IMG/VR virus record: IMGVR_UViG_3300005914_000087
Span: 1 to 24,953 of that record
DNA length: 24,953 bases
Source of the DNA: a virus
Reading direction: 5' to 3' (one strand)
Shown here: one piece after another, positions 16,232-22,922 of the stretch
Layout of the letters: every line of letters starts with the position of its first letter
Position numbering within the stretch: the stretch's first letter is position 1
The notes under the pieces: model-generated
Databases searched by the model: none
What the model was told of the DNA's origin: nothing
What the model saw: the letters and a program-made list of their open reading frames with translations, nothing else
Translations under genes and position numbers: made by a program

Positions 16232-17575
16232 ATGAAAATTAAACCTGAAGACGGTAATAAAACTTTCTGCATGGTTCCTTGGTCCCACACCTACCTTTCA
16301 CCTCAAAGTGAAAGAAGACTATGCTGTGCTTCTAGAGAAAAAGCTAACTGGGCAACTCAATACATTGATAATGAATCTGCAGATGAAAAAGCAACATATA
16401 ACCCAGGAACTTTAAAAGACCATTGGAACTCAGAGTATATGAAAAATATACGCAAGAATTTAATGGAAGGAAAACAAATTCCTCAATGTACAGTATGTAA
16501 TGATAAGCTATTAAATATATCGGTATATAGGGACTATTTTAATAAGAGTTTATTCCCAAATAAGATAGAAGAGGCTTTTGATAAAACAACAGAAGACGGT
16601 CACACTGAAATGTTACCTATATCGTTTGACTACAGAGTTAGAAACCTATGTAATTTCAAATGTAGAATGTGCGGCGATCAGTTATCCTCTTCCTGGGAAG
16701 CAGAGAAAAGGCAAATGGGAGATTACGATACCGAAGGTCATACAGATTTCTGGGCATTAAAAGAAAATAAACCGGCAATAGAGAATTTTCAAAAGAACGT
16801 AGCAGAAGAGGAGCTATGGGAAGCTGTTAAAAGTGGTAGAATTGAAGAAATATACTGGGTAGGTGGAGAACCGCTTATGTGGGAAGTCCATTGGCAAGTA
16901 ATGGAATATTTAATTGAGAATGACTTAGCAAAAAATGTATGGATTCGCTACAATACTAATTTTTCTAGAACTACATATAAACATTGGGACTTAAGAGAGA
17001 TATTACCTCATTTTAAAAAAGTTCAGATATGTGCATCAATTGATGGAGTAGGAGAAAATGTAGAATATGTTAGACATGGAATTAAATGGGATAGTTGGAT
17101 TAAAAACTTTAAAGACTTTTTATTTTTAAATGAAAAGTATGGAGAATACGGAATAGCTTTTGACCTAACAATTACTACACCGGGTTTATTCTGTCTTAAA
17201 GAAATGCTAGATTTAGCATTAGAACTAAACGTTCAAACACTTATTAAAACTACATTTGCATTCGATAGCTCTATAACTATGTGTCCACAAGTGCTGCCTC
17301 GTAAACTATATGATGAGGTGCTTGATGATTTACTTGACTATATTACACCAAAAGTAGAGAATACTAAATACTCCAACTGGATTGACTGTTTAACAGATTT
17401 AAAATCAAGACAGGTCTTTTCTGAGATATACCCAGACTGGAAAGAAGGGCTTACCAAAGGTAAAAAAAACTTACAGAGAGTAGATAAGTGGAGAAAAAAT
17501 GAAGGAGACATAGAAAAAATATACGCCAAACACCCAGGCGTTTTAGAGTGGTGGAACTCAATAGAGATTATATAA
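16232..17575 (+). CDS. Radical SAM protein, CC-type twitch family (copy B2)
   Basis: A 447-residue protein. CNFKCRMC gives ligands Cys140, Cys144 and Cys147, and YWVGGEPLMWEVHW holds the GGEP motif. The N-terminal cysteines are Cys13 (FCMVPWSHTYLSP), Cys31-Cys32 (LCCAS) and Cys86/Cys89 (CTVC). CASIDGVGENVEYVRHGIKW in the barrel matches the equivalent in copy B1. It begins 19 bases after the micro-ORF and ends at a TAATG junction with copy B3. As with the other copies, the reaction cannot be read from sequence, but five such genes in one operon make a shared pathway likely. Confidence 0.88.
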   Translation: MKIKPEDGNKTFCMVPWSHTYLSPQSERRLCCASREKANWATQYIDNESADEKATYNPGTLKDHWNSEYMKNIRKNLMEGKQIPQCTVCNDKLLNISVYRDYFNKSLFPNKIEEAFDKTTEDGHTEMLPISFDYRVRNLCNFKCRMCGDQLSSSWEAEKRQMGDYDTEGHTDFWALKENKPAIENFQKNVAEEELWEAVKSGRIEEIYWVGGEPLMWEVHWQVMEYLIENDLAKNVWIRYNTNFSRTTYKHWDLREILPHFKKVQICASIDGVGENVEYVRHGIKWDSWIKNFKDFLFLNEKYGEYGIAFDLTITTPGLFCLKEMLDLALELNVQTLIKTTFAFDSSITMCPQVLPRKLYDEVLDDLLDYITPKVENTKYSNWIDCLTDLKSRQVFSEIYPDWKEGLTKGKKNLQRVDKWRKNEGDIEKIYAKHPGVLEWWNSIEII

Positions 17576-18798
17576 TGGTACCAGGAGAAGGATATAAAAA
17601 AAGAGCATTTTGTGTACTACCCTTTATACATCTAGCTACTCACCCAATAGGTACTGTAACCCCATGTTGTGTTACGGATATGAAAGATGGAGTATCAACT
17701 GCCGCTGTTGAACAACATGATGATGTACATTTATTCCTTTCAAAGGATAGCTTAGATGATATAGCTAATTCTAAAAAGTTTAAAGAAGTAAGGAAGCAAA
17801 TGATTAATAATGAATTTCCATCTGTTTGTAAATCCTGTTATAAGTATGACGACAACAACGTACATTCTAAACGAATGGAATCTAATCTTAAATTCTCGCA
17901 TTTGATTAATGAATGCTTTAAGAATGTTAATCCTGATGGTTCTTTAAAGAGAGTTAACTACAAATATGTAGAATTAAGACTGGGTACTGTATGTAACCTT
18001 AAGTGTACTACCTGTAATCCATTTTCATCTAATAGGTGGCATCAAGATATAGGAGCATTTAAAGGTACAGAATTTGAAAAAGATTACTTCAAGAACGAAA
18101 TCAAAACTGAATGGTTTAGGGATACAAATTTTTATGATGAGCTGTATAGCAAGTGTGATGGATTAGAAGAAGTATGGATTAATGGAGGTGAACCAACCTT
18201 AATAAAGGAGCACGGTTACTTTTTAAAAAAGTTTATTAATGACGGTACAAGTAAAAGTATTAATTTACACTACAGCTTAAATTGTACCCAGTTCCCTGAT
18301 TACTTTATTGAACTATGGAAACATTTCGGTAAAGTAAGGATACATCTCTCAATTGACGACTTAGGAGAAAGAAACCACTACGTTAGATACCCTTCAGATT
18401 GGACTGTTATAATGAAAGCACTGGATAAAATATTAAAGTATAGAGATATTTTTGATTTAGAAATGTGCCAGACTGTGAGTGCACTAAATGTGTATAACCT
18501 AAATAACTTTAGAAAGTTTACTAAAGACCATGGACTTATAATAGCATATAATTATGTACAATACCCAGATCATTTACATGTTAGTCTAATTCCTGAAGAA
18601 ATGAAAACAGGAATTGTTAATAATATAGATGAATTAGTACCTTACGAAGCCGAAAAATTAAAATTAGAATTATTTAGAGAAACTAGACAAAAAGACATAG
18701 ATAGGTTTTATTCTTTTATAAATATAATGGATAAGCAGAGAAACGTAAAGATAGGAGATTACTTACCAGAATGGAATGAATATTTCTTAGACAAATAA
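17575..18798 (+). CDS. Radical SAM protein, CC-type twitch family (copy B3)
   Basis: The ATG at 17575 overlaps the previous stop (TAATG), as at other junctions here, and gives 407 residues; a GTG at 17548 would add nine residues and is less likely. CNLKCTTC gives ligands Cys140, Cys144 and Cys147, and WINGGEPTLIKEHG holds GGEP. The N-terminal cysteines are Cys13 (FCVLPFIHLA), Cys31-Cys32 (TPCCVTD) and Cys85/Cys88 (CKSC). HLSIDDLGERNHYVRYPSDW is the barrel segment. The spacing of all cysteines equals that in copy B2, so the two are close in architecture. Confidence 0.88.
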   Translation: MVPGEGYKKRAFCVLPFIHLATHPIGTVTPCCVTDMKDGVSTAAVEQHDDVHLFLSKDSLDDIANSKKFKEVRKQMINNEFPSVCKSCYKYDDNNVHSKRMESNLKFSHLINECFKNVNPDGSLKRVNYKYVELRLGTVCNLKCTTCNPFSSNRWHQDIGAFKGTEFEKDYFKNEIKTEWFRDTNFYDELYSKCDGLEEVWINGGEPTLIKEHGYFLKKFINDGTSKSINLHYSLNCTQFPDYFIELWKHFGKVRIHLSIDDLGERNHYVRYPSDWTVIMKALDKILKYRDIFDLEMCQTVSALNVYNLNNFRKFTKDHGLIIAYNYVQYPDHLHVSLIPEEMKTGIVNNIDELVPYEAEKLKLELFRETRQKDIDRFYSFINIMDKQRNVKIGDYLPEWNEYFLDK

Positions 18799-18808
18799 TA
18801 AGAGCATT

Positions 18809-19003
18809 ATGAATATACTAATTACTTCCGGCTGCAGCTACACCCAGTACGGATACCCCTGCTGGAACATGTGGTTAGGGCAACACTACGATAAATATCT
18901 AAACTTAGGAAAAGCAGGAACCGGACCTAAATATTCTTATATACGGATTAGAGATTACTTTAAATATGAGAAAAATATTAACCCTAACTTAAAATCTTTA
19001 TAA
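18809..19003 (+). CDS. Short SGNH-like fragment, probable remnant
   Basis: A 64-residue frame starting 10 bases after the last radical SAM gene. It begins MNILITSGCSYTQYGYPCWN and continues NLGKAGTGPKYSYIRIRDYF, which looks like block I (GCSYT in place of GDS) and block II (N-x-G) of an SGNH-like hydrolase. Family members normally have 200-300 residues and end in a D-x-x-H block, which is missing. The next gene starts two bases later in a different frame and does not continue the fold. It is probably a truncated remnant, though a short product may be made. Confidence 0.55.
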   Translation: MNILITSGCSYTQYGYPCWNMWLGQHYDKYLNLGKAGTGPKYSYIRIRDYFKYEKNINPNLKSL

Positions 19004-19005
19004 GT

Positions 19006-20304
19006 ATGTCGTACAGTAATTATTTATTAGAGAGTTACAGCGGAAAAATCTTTTACGGTGTAGATTCTTATAATAATAACTTTATTTATCAGGATCCAAT
19101 AGGATCAATTGTTTATAATCTGCTTTATTTTATTGAACATAACATAAAGTTTATTTACCCAATCCTATGTCTTGATCCATCGCTTTTCCTGAAAGATCCC
19201 CCCAACCTAAACAGTAAAGTAGTAGAAGCATGTAATAACGGACTATGTAGAGTAGTTATAATGTTTAATACTGAAGGGTATCAAGCAGGTACTACATTTT
19301 TTGAATGGTTAGAAACATTTGCTATAAAAAATAAATTAAATTTTACTAACTTTTTTTTAGCACACGGTAATAGAAAACTAGCGAAGTCTTACCTGCATTA
19401 CTTAAGCAGTGAAAGAGATCCAAGAGTAAGTATATTAAAATACTCTTACTTTCAAGATTTCCCTTGGTTTATATATAACGGCGATAGTAACTCCCCACAA
19501 GGAAAGGACACCCTTAAACACTTTAGTAAAGTTCTGACTAACAATAGAGAAGTAAGAAAAGTAAAACACTTTCTATGTTTAAACAGAGTACCTAGAACAA
19601 GTAGAATGCTGATGTTTGCAATAATAGCATCAAACGAGGACTTAAATAGTAAGACTATACTTTCTATAGGATCTGGTGAAAACTGTCCCAATAGTAAAAC
19701 CAAGTACTTGAAGCGACACCCAGAAATAGAACAAGACTTACCCAGCTGGTTGCTCCTATCATATGAAAATGAAGAAATACCGCTCCGTTTACAGAATTTT
19801 ATTAATTCATACAACTGGGAAGAACGTAAACATGTTCTCGATAACTCGAAAGATACGAACAAAGCAAACGATGTAAATTTAGATTTTCACAAATCTACCT
19901 TTTTAAATATAGTCACAGAAACACTTACAGAAAATAATACTATATTTTTCTCAGAAAAGATATTCAAACCGATATATATGCTTCAGCCTTTTATACTTCT
20001 AAGTAGTAAGAACTCACTAAAGGAACTAAAAACACTTGGGTATAAGACTTTTGACAGATGGTGGGATGAAAGCTATGATGAGGAAGATAAATTAGTAGAT
20101 AGAGTATTAAAAATAGAAAAAGTATTAAAGAGACTGAGTAAATTAACTCCTGATGAACTCTATACAATGACTACTGCTATGGAAGATACTTTGGTACATA
20201 ATTATAGTGTATTTTTATTAGAACCAAAACAAGAATCTTTAGATTATTTCAATTTGTTAAGCTTTAATCAGAATATTTATAATTATAAAAATGAGTTACT
20301 ATGA
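19006..20304 (+). CDS. Glycosyltransferase-like protein with NR-P and SEK-FKP motifs
   Basis: A 432-residue protein. Two conserved blocks stand out: KHFLCLNRVPRTSRMLMFAI (187-206) and NIVTETLTENNTIFFSEKIF (301-320), continuing as KPIYMLQPFILLSS. The 'E-T...F-S/T-E-K-x-F-K-P-I...P-F' block resembles the C-terminal nucleotide-sugar-binding region of fucosyltransferase-like (GT10-type) enzymes, where a similar T-E-K is found. The N-terminal 180 residues are unrecognised. The gene ends with an ATGA overlap with the 30-base remnant at 20301. A glycosyltransferase role fits the operon, but I infer it from one motif region. Confidence 0.6.
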   Translation: MSYSNYLLESYSGKIFYGVDSYNNNFIYQDPIGSIVYNLLYFIEHNIKFIYPILCLDPSLFLKDPPNLNSKVVEACNNGLCRVVIMFNTEGYQAGTTFFEWLETFAIKNKLNFTNFFLAHGNRKLAKSYLHYLSSERDPRVSILKYSYFQDFPWFIYNGDSNSPQGKDTLKHFSKVLTNNREVRKVKHFLCLNRVPRTSRMLMFAIIASNEDLNSKTILSIGSGENCPNSKTKYLKRHPEIEQDLPSWLLLSYENEEIPLRLQNFINSYNWEERKHVLDNSKDTNKANDVNLDFHKSTFLNIVTETLTENNTIFFSEKIFKPIYMLQPFILLSSKNSLKELKTLGYKTFDRWWDESYDEEDKLVDRVLKIEKVLKRLSKLTPDELYTMTTAMEDTLVHNYSVFLLEPKQESLDYFNLLSFNQNIYNYKNELL

Positions 20305-20330
20305 AAATAGGTTTTATAGGAGTTGGAAAA
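20301..20330 (+). repeat. 30-base direct repeat, left copy
   Basis: Exact match to 21380-21409 (the T before each copy also matches). The two copies bound a 1,079-base unit that contains the gene at 20361-21320. This is the signature of a segment inserted, or tandemly duplicated and replaced, through short homology. Confidence 0.95.
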
Positions 20331-20342
20331 GTTAAGGAATAG
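20301..20342 (+). pseudogene. Remnant of the start of the dehydrogenase gene
   Basis: The first 30 bases (20301-20330) are identical to the first 30 bases of the dehydrogenase gene at 21380. They encode MKIGFIGVGK, then the frame runs VKE and stops at 20342. The ATG overlaps the stop of the upstream gene (ATGA), the normal junction in this operon. So this is probably the original dehydrogenase start, cut off when the segment carrying the next gene was inserted. Confidence 0.8.
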
Positions 20343-20360
20343 TAATTCTAATTTAATACA

Positions 20361-21320
20361 ATGATTTATACAAAGAGTACACAGACACTTTATGCTCACG
20401 TATGGGCATGGTACACAGTTGATGAATTGATTTCCTTTATGGAGAATCATAAACCTATTAGATTCATTTTAGACTGTTCGTCAGAATACGAACCACCAGG
20501 AAGTTTTAACAATAAAAAAGAGCTAGTTAAATTAAATCAATACATTAAGACCAATAGTATAGAATCTTACATAATACTAGGTAGCTGTAATATACATACA
20601 TACCCAGCTCATAAAAAACCTTTAGACATATTACCGGATTTTAATTTTTTAACTTACCCCTTAACTTTTTGCGGTATAGTTTACAATACGCTACCTTACA
20701 CAAATGAGTATAATAAGCCGACGCATTTATTTTATGCTCTAATTAATAGGCCCCATACACATAGATGTATATTAGTAGATGAAATAGTAAATAAACGTTT
20801 GAGTGAATATGGTAAATTTACTTGGAATAAATTAACTGAAGGTAAGTACAATTTTAAGCACTGGCATGAAAAAATAATAATACAGAAGGGAGAATGGCTT
20901 GAAGATGACGCTTATAGTAAACCGGAATTGCAATACTTTACTTCTGTTTTTGATCTAGTGGTAGAAACTACGATTGAAACAGCTTTTTTTACTGAAAAAA
21001 CTTTCAAACCAATTTTATTAGGAAAGCCTTTTCTTATATTTGGAGCTCCTAAAATTAGTACATCCTTAGCTGAACTAGGATTTCAACTGTACGATGAAGT
21101 TATTGATTATAGTTTTGACCAGATAGAGGGGACAGAAGAGAGAGCTAAGGCTTTATGTCTAGAGCTCAAAAGAATTGCATTGAGGTATTCATTAGAAGAA
21201 ATATTATTAATTTTAAAAAATAAAGTAGAGTTTAATAGAAAATTAGCAATAACACTCGCCCAAGACCCCTCTCATACAGCTATAACTATGGTTAATAATT
21301 ACGTAAAGGGTTTTTATTAA
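20361..21320 (+). CDS. Glycosyltransferase-like protein, apparently inserted gene
   Basis: A 319-residue protein. It shares two blocks with the protein at 19006: FYALINRPHTHRCILVDEI (124-142) and VVETTIETAFFTEKTFKPIL (200-219), followed by GKPFLIFGAP. The N-terminal ~120 residues differ. The paired blocks suggest the same GT10-like C-terminal fold. It lies between the two copies of the 30-base repeat, so it appears to be a later arrival. Unlike most genes in this block it does not overlap its neighbours: 18 bases separate it from the remnant and 59 AT-rich bases follow it. Confidence 0.6.
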   Translation: MIYTKSTQTLYAHVWAWYTVDELISFMENHKPIRFILDCSSEYEPPGSFNNKKELVKLNQYIKTNSIESYIILGSCNIHTYPAHKKPLDILPDFNFLTYPLTFCGIVYNTLPYTNEYNKPTHLFYALINRPHTHRCILVDEIVNKRLSEYGKFTWNKLTEGKYNFKHWHEKIIIQKGEWLEDDAYSKPELQYFTSVFDLVVETTIETAFFTEKTFKPILLGKPFLIFGAPKISTSLAELGFQLYDEVIDYSFDQIEGTEERAKALCLELKRIALRYSLEEILLILKNKVEFNRKLAITLAQDPSHTAITMVNNYVKGFY

Positions 21321-21346
21321 GTAAAAAAAAGTAAAAGCAGTAAAAC

Positions 21347-21360
21347 TATATATATATATA
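21347..21360 (+). repeat. (TA)7 tract
   Basis: Seven TA units lie in the 59-base AT-rich spacer before the dehydrogenase gene. The spacer has no other clear signal. The tract could serve as a promoter-like element or simply be low-complexity sequence brought in with the inserted segment. Confidence 0.6.
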
Positions 21361-21379
21361 AAGATAAAAACAAGTCAAT

Positions 21380-21409
21380 ATGAAAATAGGTTTTATAGGA
21401 GTTGGAAAA
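21380..21409 (+). repeat. 30-base direct repeat, right copy
   Basis: The start of the intact dehydrogenase gene, identical to 20301-20330. Beyond base 21409 the copies differ at once (CTCGG against GTTAA). Confidence 0.95.
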
Positions 21410-22546
21410 CTCGGAAAAGACGCTGCCGAAGTAATGGCAGAAAAACACAATGTAATAGGTTACGATATTAATCCCATACAGCCTGAAAATTTTGAAATGG
21501 TTCCGACCATTAAGGATGCTTGTGAAGACAGAGAACTCATCTTTGTAGCTGTACCAACACCTCATAACCCGGCTTACGATGGCCGATACCCAACAGCACA
21601 TTTACCTAATAAGGATTTTCACTACCAGATTGTTAAGGACGTACTAACTGAAGTAAATAAACATGTCACTAAAGAACAACTAGTAATTTTAATTTCAACA
21701 GTATTACCAGGGACTATTAGAAGAGAGTTTATAGACCTTATACCAAACGGTAGGTTTATATACAACCCATATTTAATAGCTATGGGGACAGTAAAATGGG
21801 ATATGATTAATCCTGAGATGGTTATTATCGGTACTAAAGACGGTTCTATGACCGGTGATGCTAAGATACTACTTGACTTTTATTATACGTTTATCACAGA
21901 AGGTACACGATATGAAGTAGGAACTTGGGATGAAGCAGAAGCAATAAAAATATTTTATAATACATTTATATCTACTAAAGTAGCTCTTGTTAATATGATT
22001 CAAGATGTTGCAGAAAAAGGAGGTAATATAAATGTAGATATAGTAACCGGAGCACTAGAAAGATCTACCCAGCGAATAATTGGGAAAGCCTACATGACAG
22101 CAGGGATGGGGGACGGAGGGGGATGTCACCCAAGAGATAATATTGCTTTACGTTATATGGCAGAAGAATTAGATTTAGGTTACGATTTATTTGATGCTAT
22201 TATGAATGCTAGAGAGAAACAGGCTAGGAACCTAGCTAATACTTTAGTTAAGCACGCAAAAGAAAATTTACTGCCTATCGTCATACTGGGGGAATCTTAT
22301 AAACCGGATGTTAAGTTTAAAGACGGTTCAACTACTATATTAACAGGTCACTTTTGTGAAAAACAAGGTTACATCCCTCAATTTGATATTCAAACAGAAA
22401 AACCTGCCGTATTTCTATTAGGGCATATGGGAAAATTTCACGATTACAACTACCCAAAAGGCTCTATCATCGTAGATCCATGGAGAGCATATACATCCGA
22501 CATTAATAAAGTAATACATTACGGTAATACACGTATAAATAAATAA
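21380..22546 (+). CDS. UDP-glucose/GDP-mannose dehydrogenase-family protein, variant active site
   Basis: A 388-residue protein. The N-terminus has the NAD-binding motif GVGKLG (7-12) and Asp29 (GYDIN), which suits NAD. ISTVLPGT (105-112) and AEAIKIFYNTFISTK with Lys190 and Asn194 match the family. GGGCHPRDN holds the catalytic-type Cys249; the usual form is GGSCFPKD. ILGESYKPDVKFKDGS is the C-terminal nucleotide-sugar motif. The usual NPEFLxEG, whose Glu takes part in catalysis, reads NPYLIAMG (129-136), so that Glu is Tyr131. Family members oxidise a nucleotide sugar to its uronic acid; this one may use a different substrate or reaction. It follows the inserted segment and precedes a small coiled-coil gene. 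Confidence 0.85.
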   Translation: MKIGFIGVGKLGKDAAEVMAEKHNVIGYDINPIQPENFEMVPTIKDACEDRELIFVAVPTPHNPAYDGRYPTAHLPNKDFHYQIVKDVLTEVNKHVTKEQLVILISTVLPGTIRREFIDLIPNGRFIYNPYLIAMGTVKWDMINPEMVIIGTKDGSMTGDAKILLDFYYTFITEGTRYEVGTWDEAEAIKIFYNTFISTKVALVNMIQDVAEKGGNINVDIVTGALERSTQRIIGKAYMTAGMGDGGGCHPRDNIALRYMAEELDLGYDLFDAIMNAREKQARNLANTLVKHAKENLLPIVILGESYKPDVKFKDGSTTILTGHFCEKQGYIPQFDIQTEKPAVFLLGHMGKFHDYNYPKGSIIVDPWRAYTSDINKVIHYGNTRINK

Positions 22547-22551
22547 AAGTT

Positions 22552-22806
22552 ATGGCAAAAACAGTAAAATTAACACAGGAACACCTAGAACTCTTAAATG
22601 AACTCCAACAGAGGCAAGCACTCTTAAAAGAGGAGTTAGCTGCTGTAGGACAAATTAAGCTCAATATTAAACTAAGAGAAACCCAAATAGAAGTATTCTA
22701 CTCAGAAAATATTAATAAAGAAAAAGAGATAGCCAAAGTACTGGAACAGACTTACGGTAGAGGAAATGTTAATATAGATACAGGTGAGTTTACTCCCCTA
22801 CAGTAA
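22552..22806 (+). CDS. Small coiled-coil protein (84 residues)
   Basis: Starts five bases after the dehydrogenase stop (AAAGTTATGG). Residues 5-65 are a long amphipathic helix with heptad spacing (LTQEHLELLNELQQRQALLK). The short end reads YGRGNVNIDTGEFTPLQ. This outline (a helix followed by a short G-x-V-N-x-D-x-x-x-G tail) is common in small phage proteins that lie next to virion genes. There is no membrane segment. It is the last gene before the gap that precedes the tail sheath. The function is unknown; a tail-assembly or scaffold role is a guess from position. Confidence 0.7.
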   Translation: MAKTVKLTQEHLELLNELQQRQALLKEELAAVGQIKLNIKLRETQIEVFYSENINKEKEIAKVLEQTYGRGNVNIDTGEFTPLQ

Positions 22807-22828
22807 AGATGTTTAATAAGTTTTAGTC

Positions 22829-22835
22829 TATTTAT
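22829..22835 (+). promoter_or_regulatory. TATTTAT element, weak copy
   Basis: CTATTTATATATG lies at the start of the 116-base gap between the coiled-coil gene and the tail sheath gene, 94 bases upstream of the sheath ATG. It matches only the seven-base core. A dyad, GTTTAA-T-TTAAAC, follows at 22853-22865; its loop is too short for a hairpin, but it could be a protein-binding site. Confidence 0.3.
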
Positions 22836-22885
22836 ATATGTAGTTGAAGCCCGTTTAATTTAAACTTGGTTTCGATTTTCTACTT

Positions 22886-22897
22886 ATATTTATAATA
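22886..22897 (+). promoter_or_regulatory. Putative late promoter motif before the tail sheath gene
   Basis: ATATTTATAATA, with its TATTTAT core 36 bases upstream of the sheath ATG, almost the same spacing as the copy before the S74 fibre gene (37). The leader between it and the ATG is A/C-rich, with no Shine-Dalgarno sequence. Confidence 0.5.
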
Positions 22898-22922
22898 GAC
22901 ACAAAAACAAACTTAACCTAAC

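Noticed and set aside
17548-17574. GTG start adding nine residues to the last radical SAM protein
   Set aside because: The ATG at 17575 makes the TAATG junction seen repeatedly in this operon and gives the same cysteine spacing as its paralogue.
22853-22865. Dyad GTTTAA-T-TTAAAC as a terminator after the coiled-coil gene
   Set aside because: The one-base loop cannot form a hairpin and no T-run follows; at most a protein-binding site.
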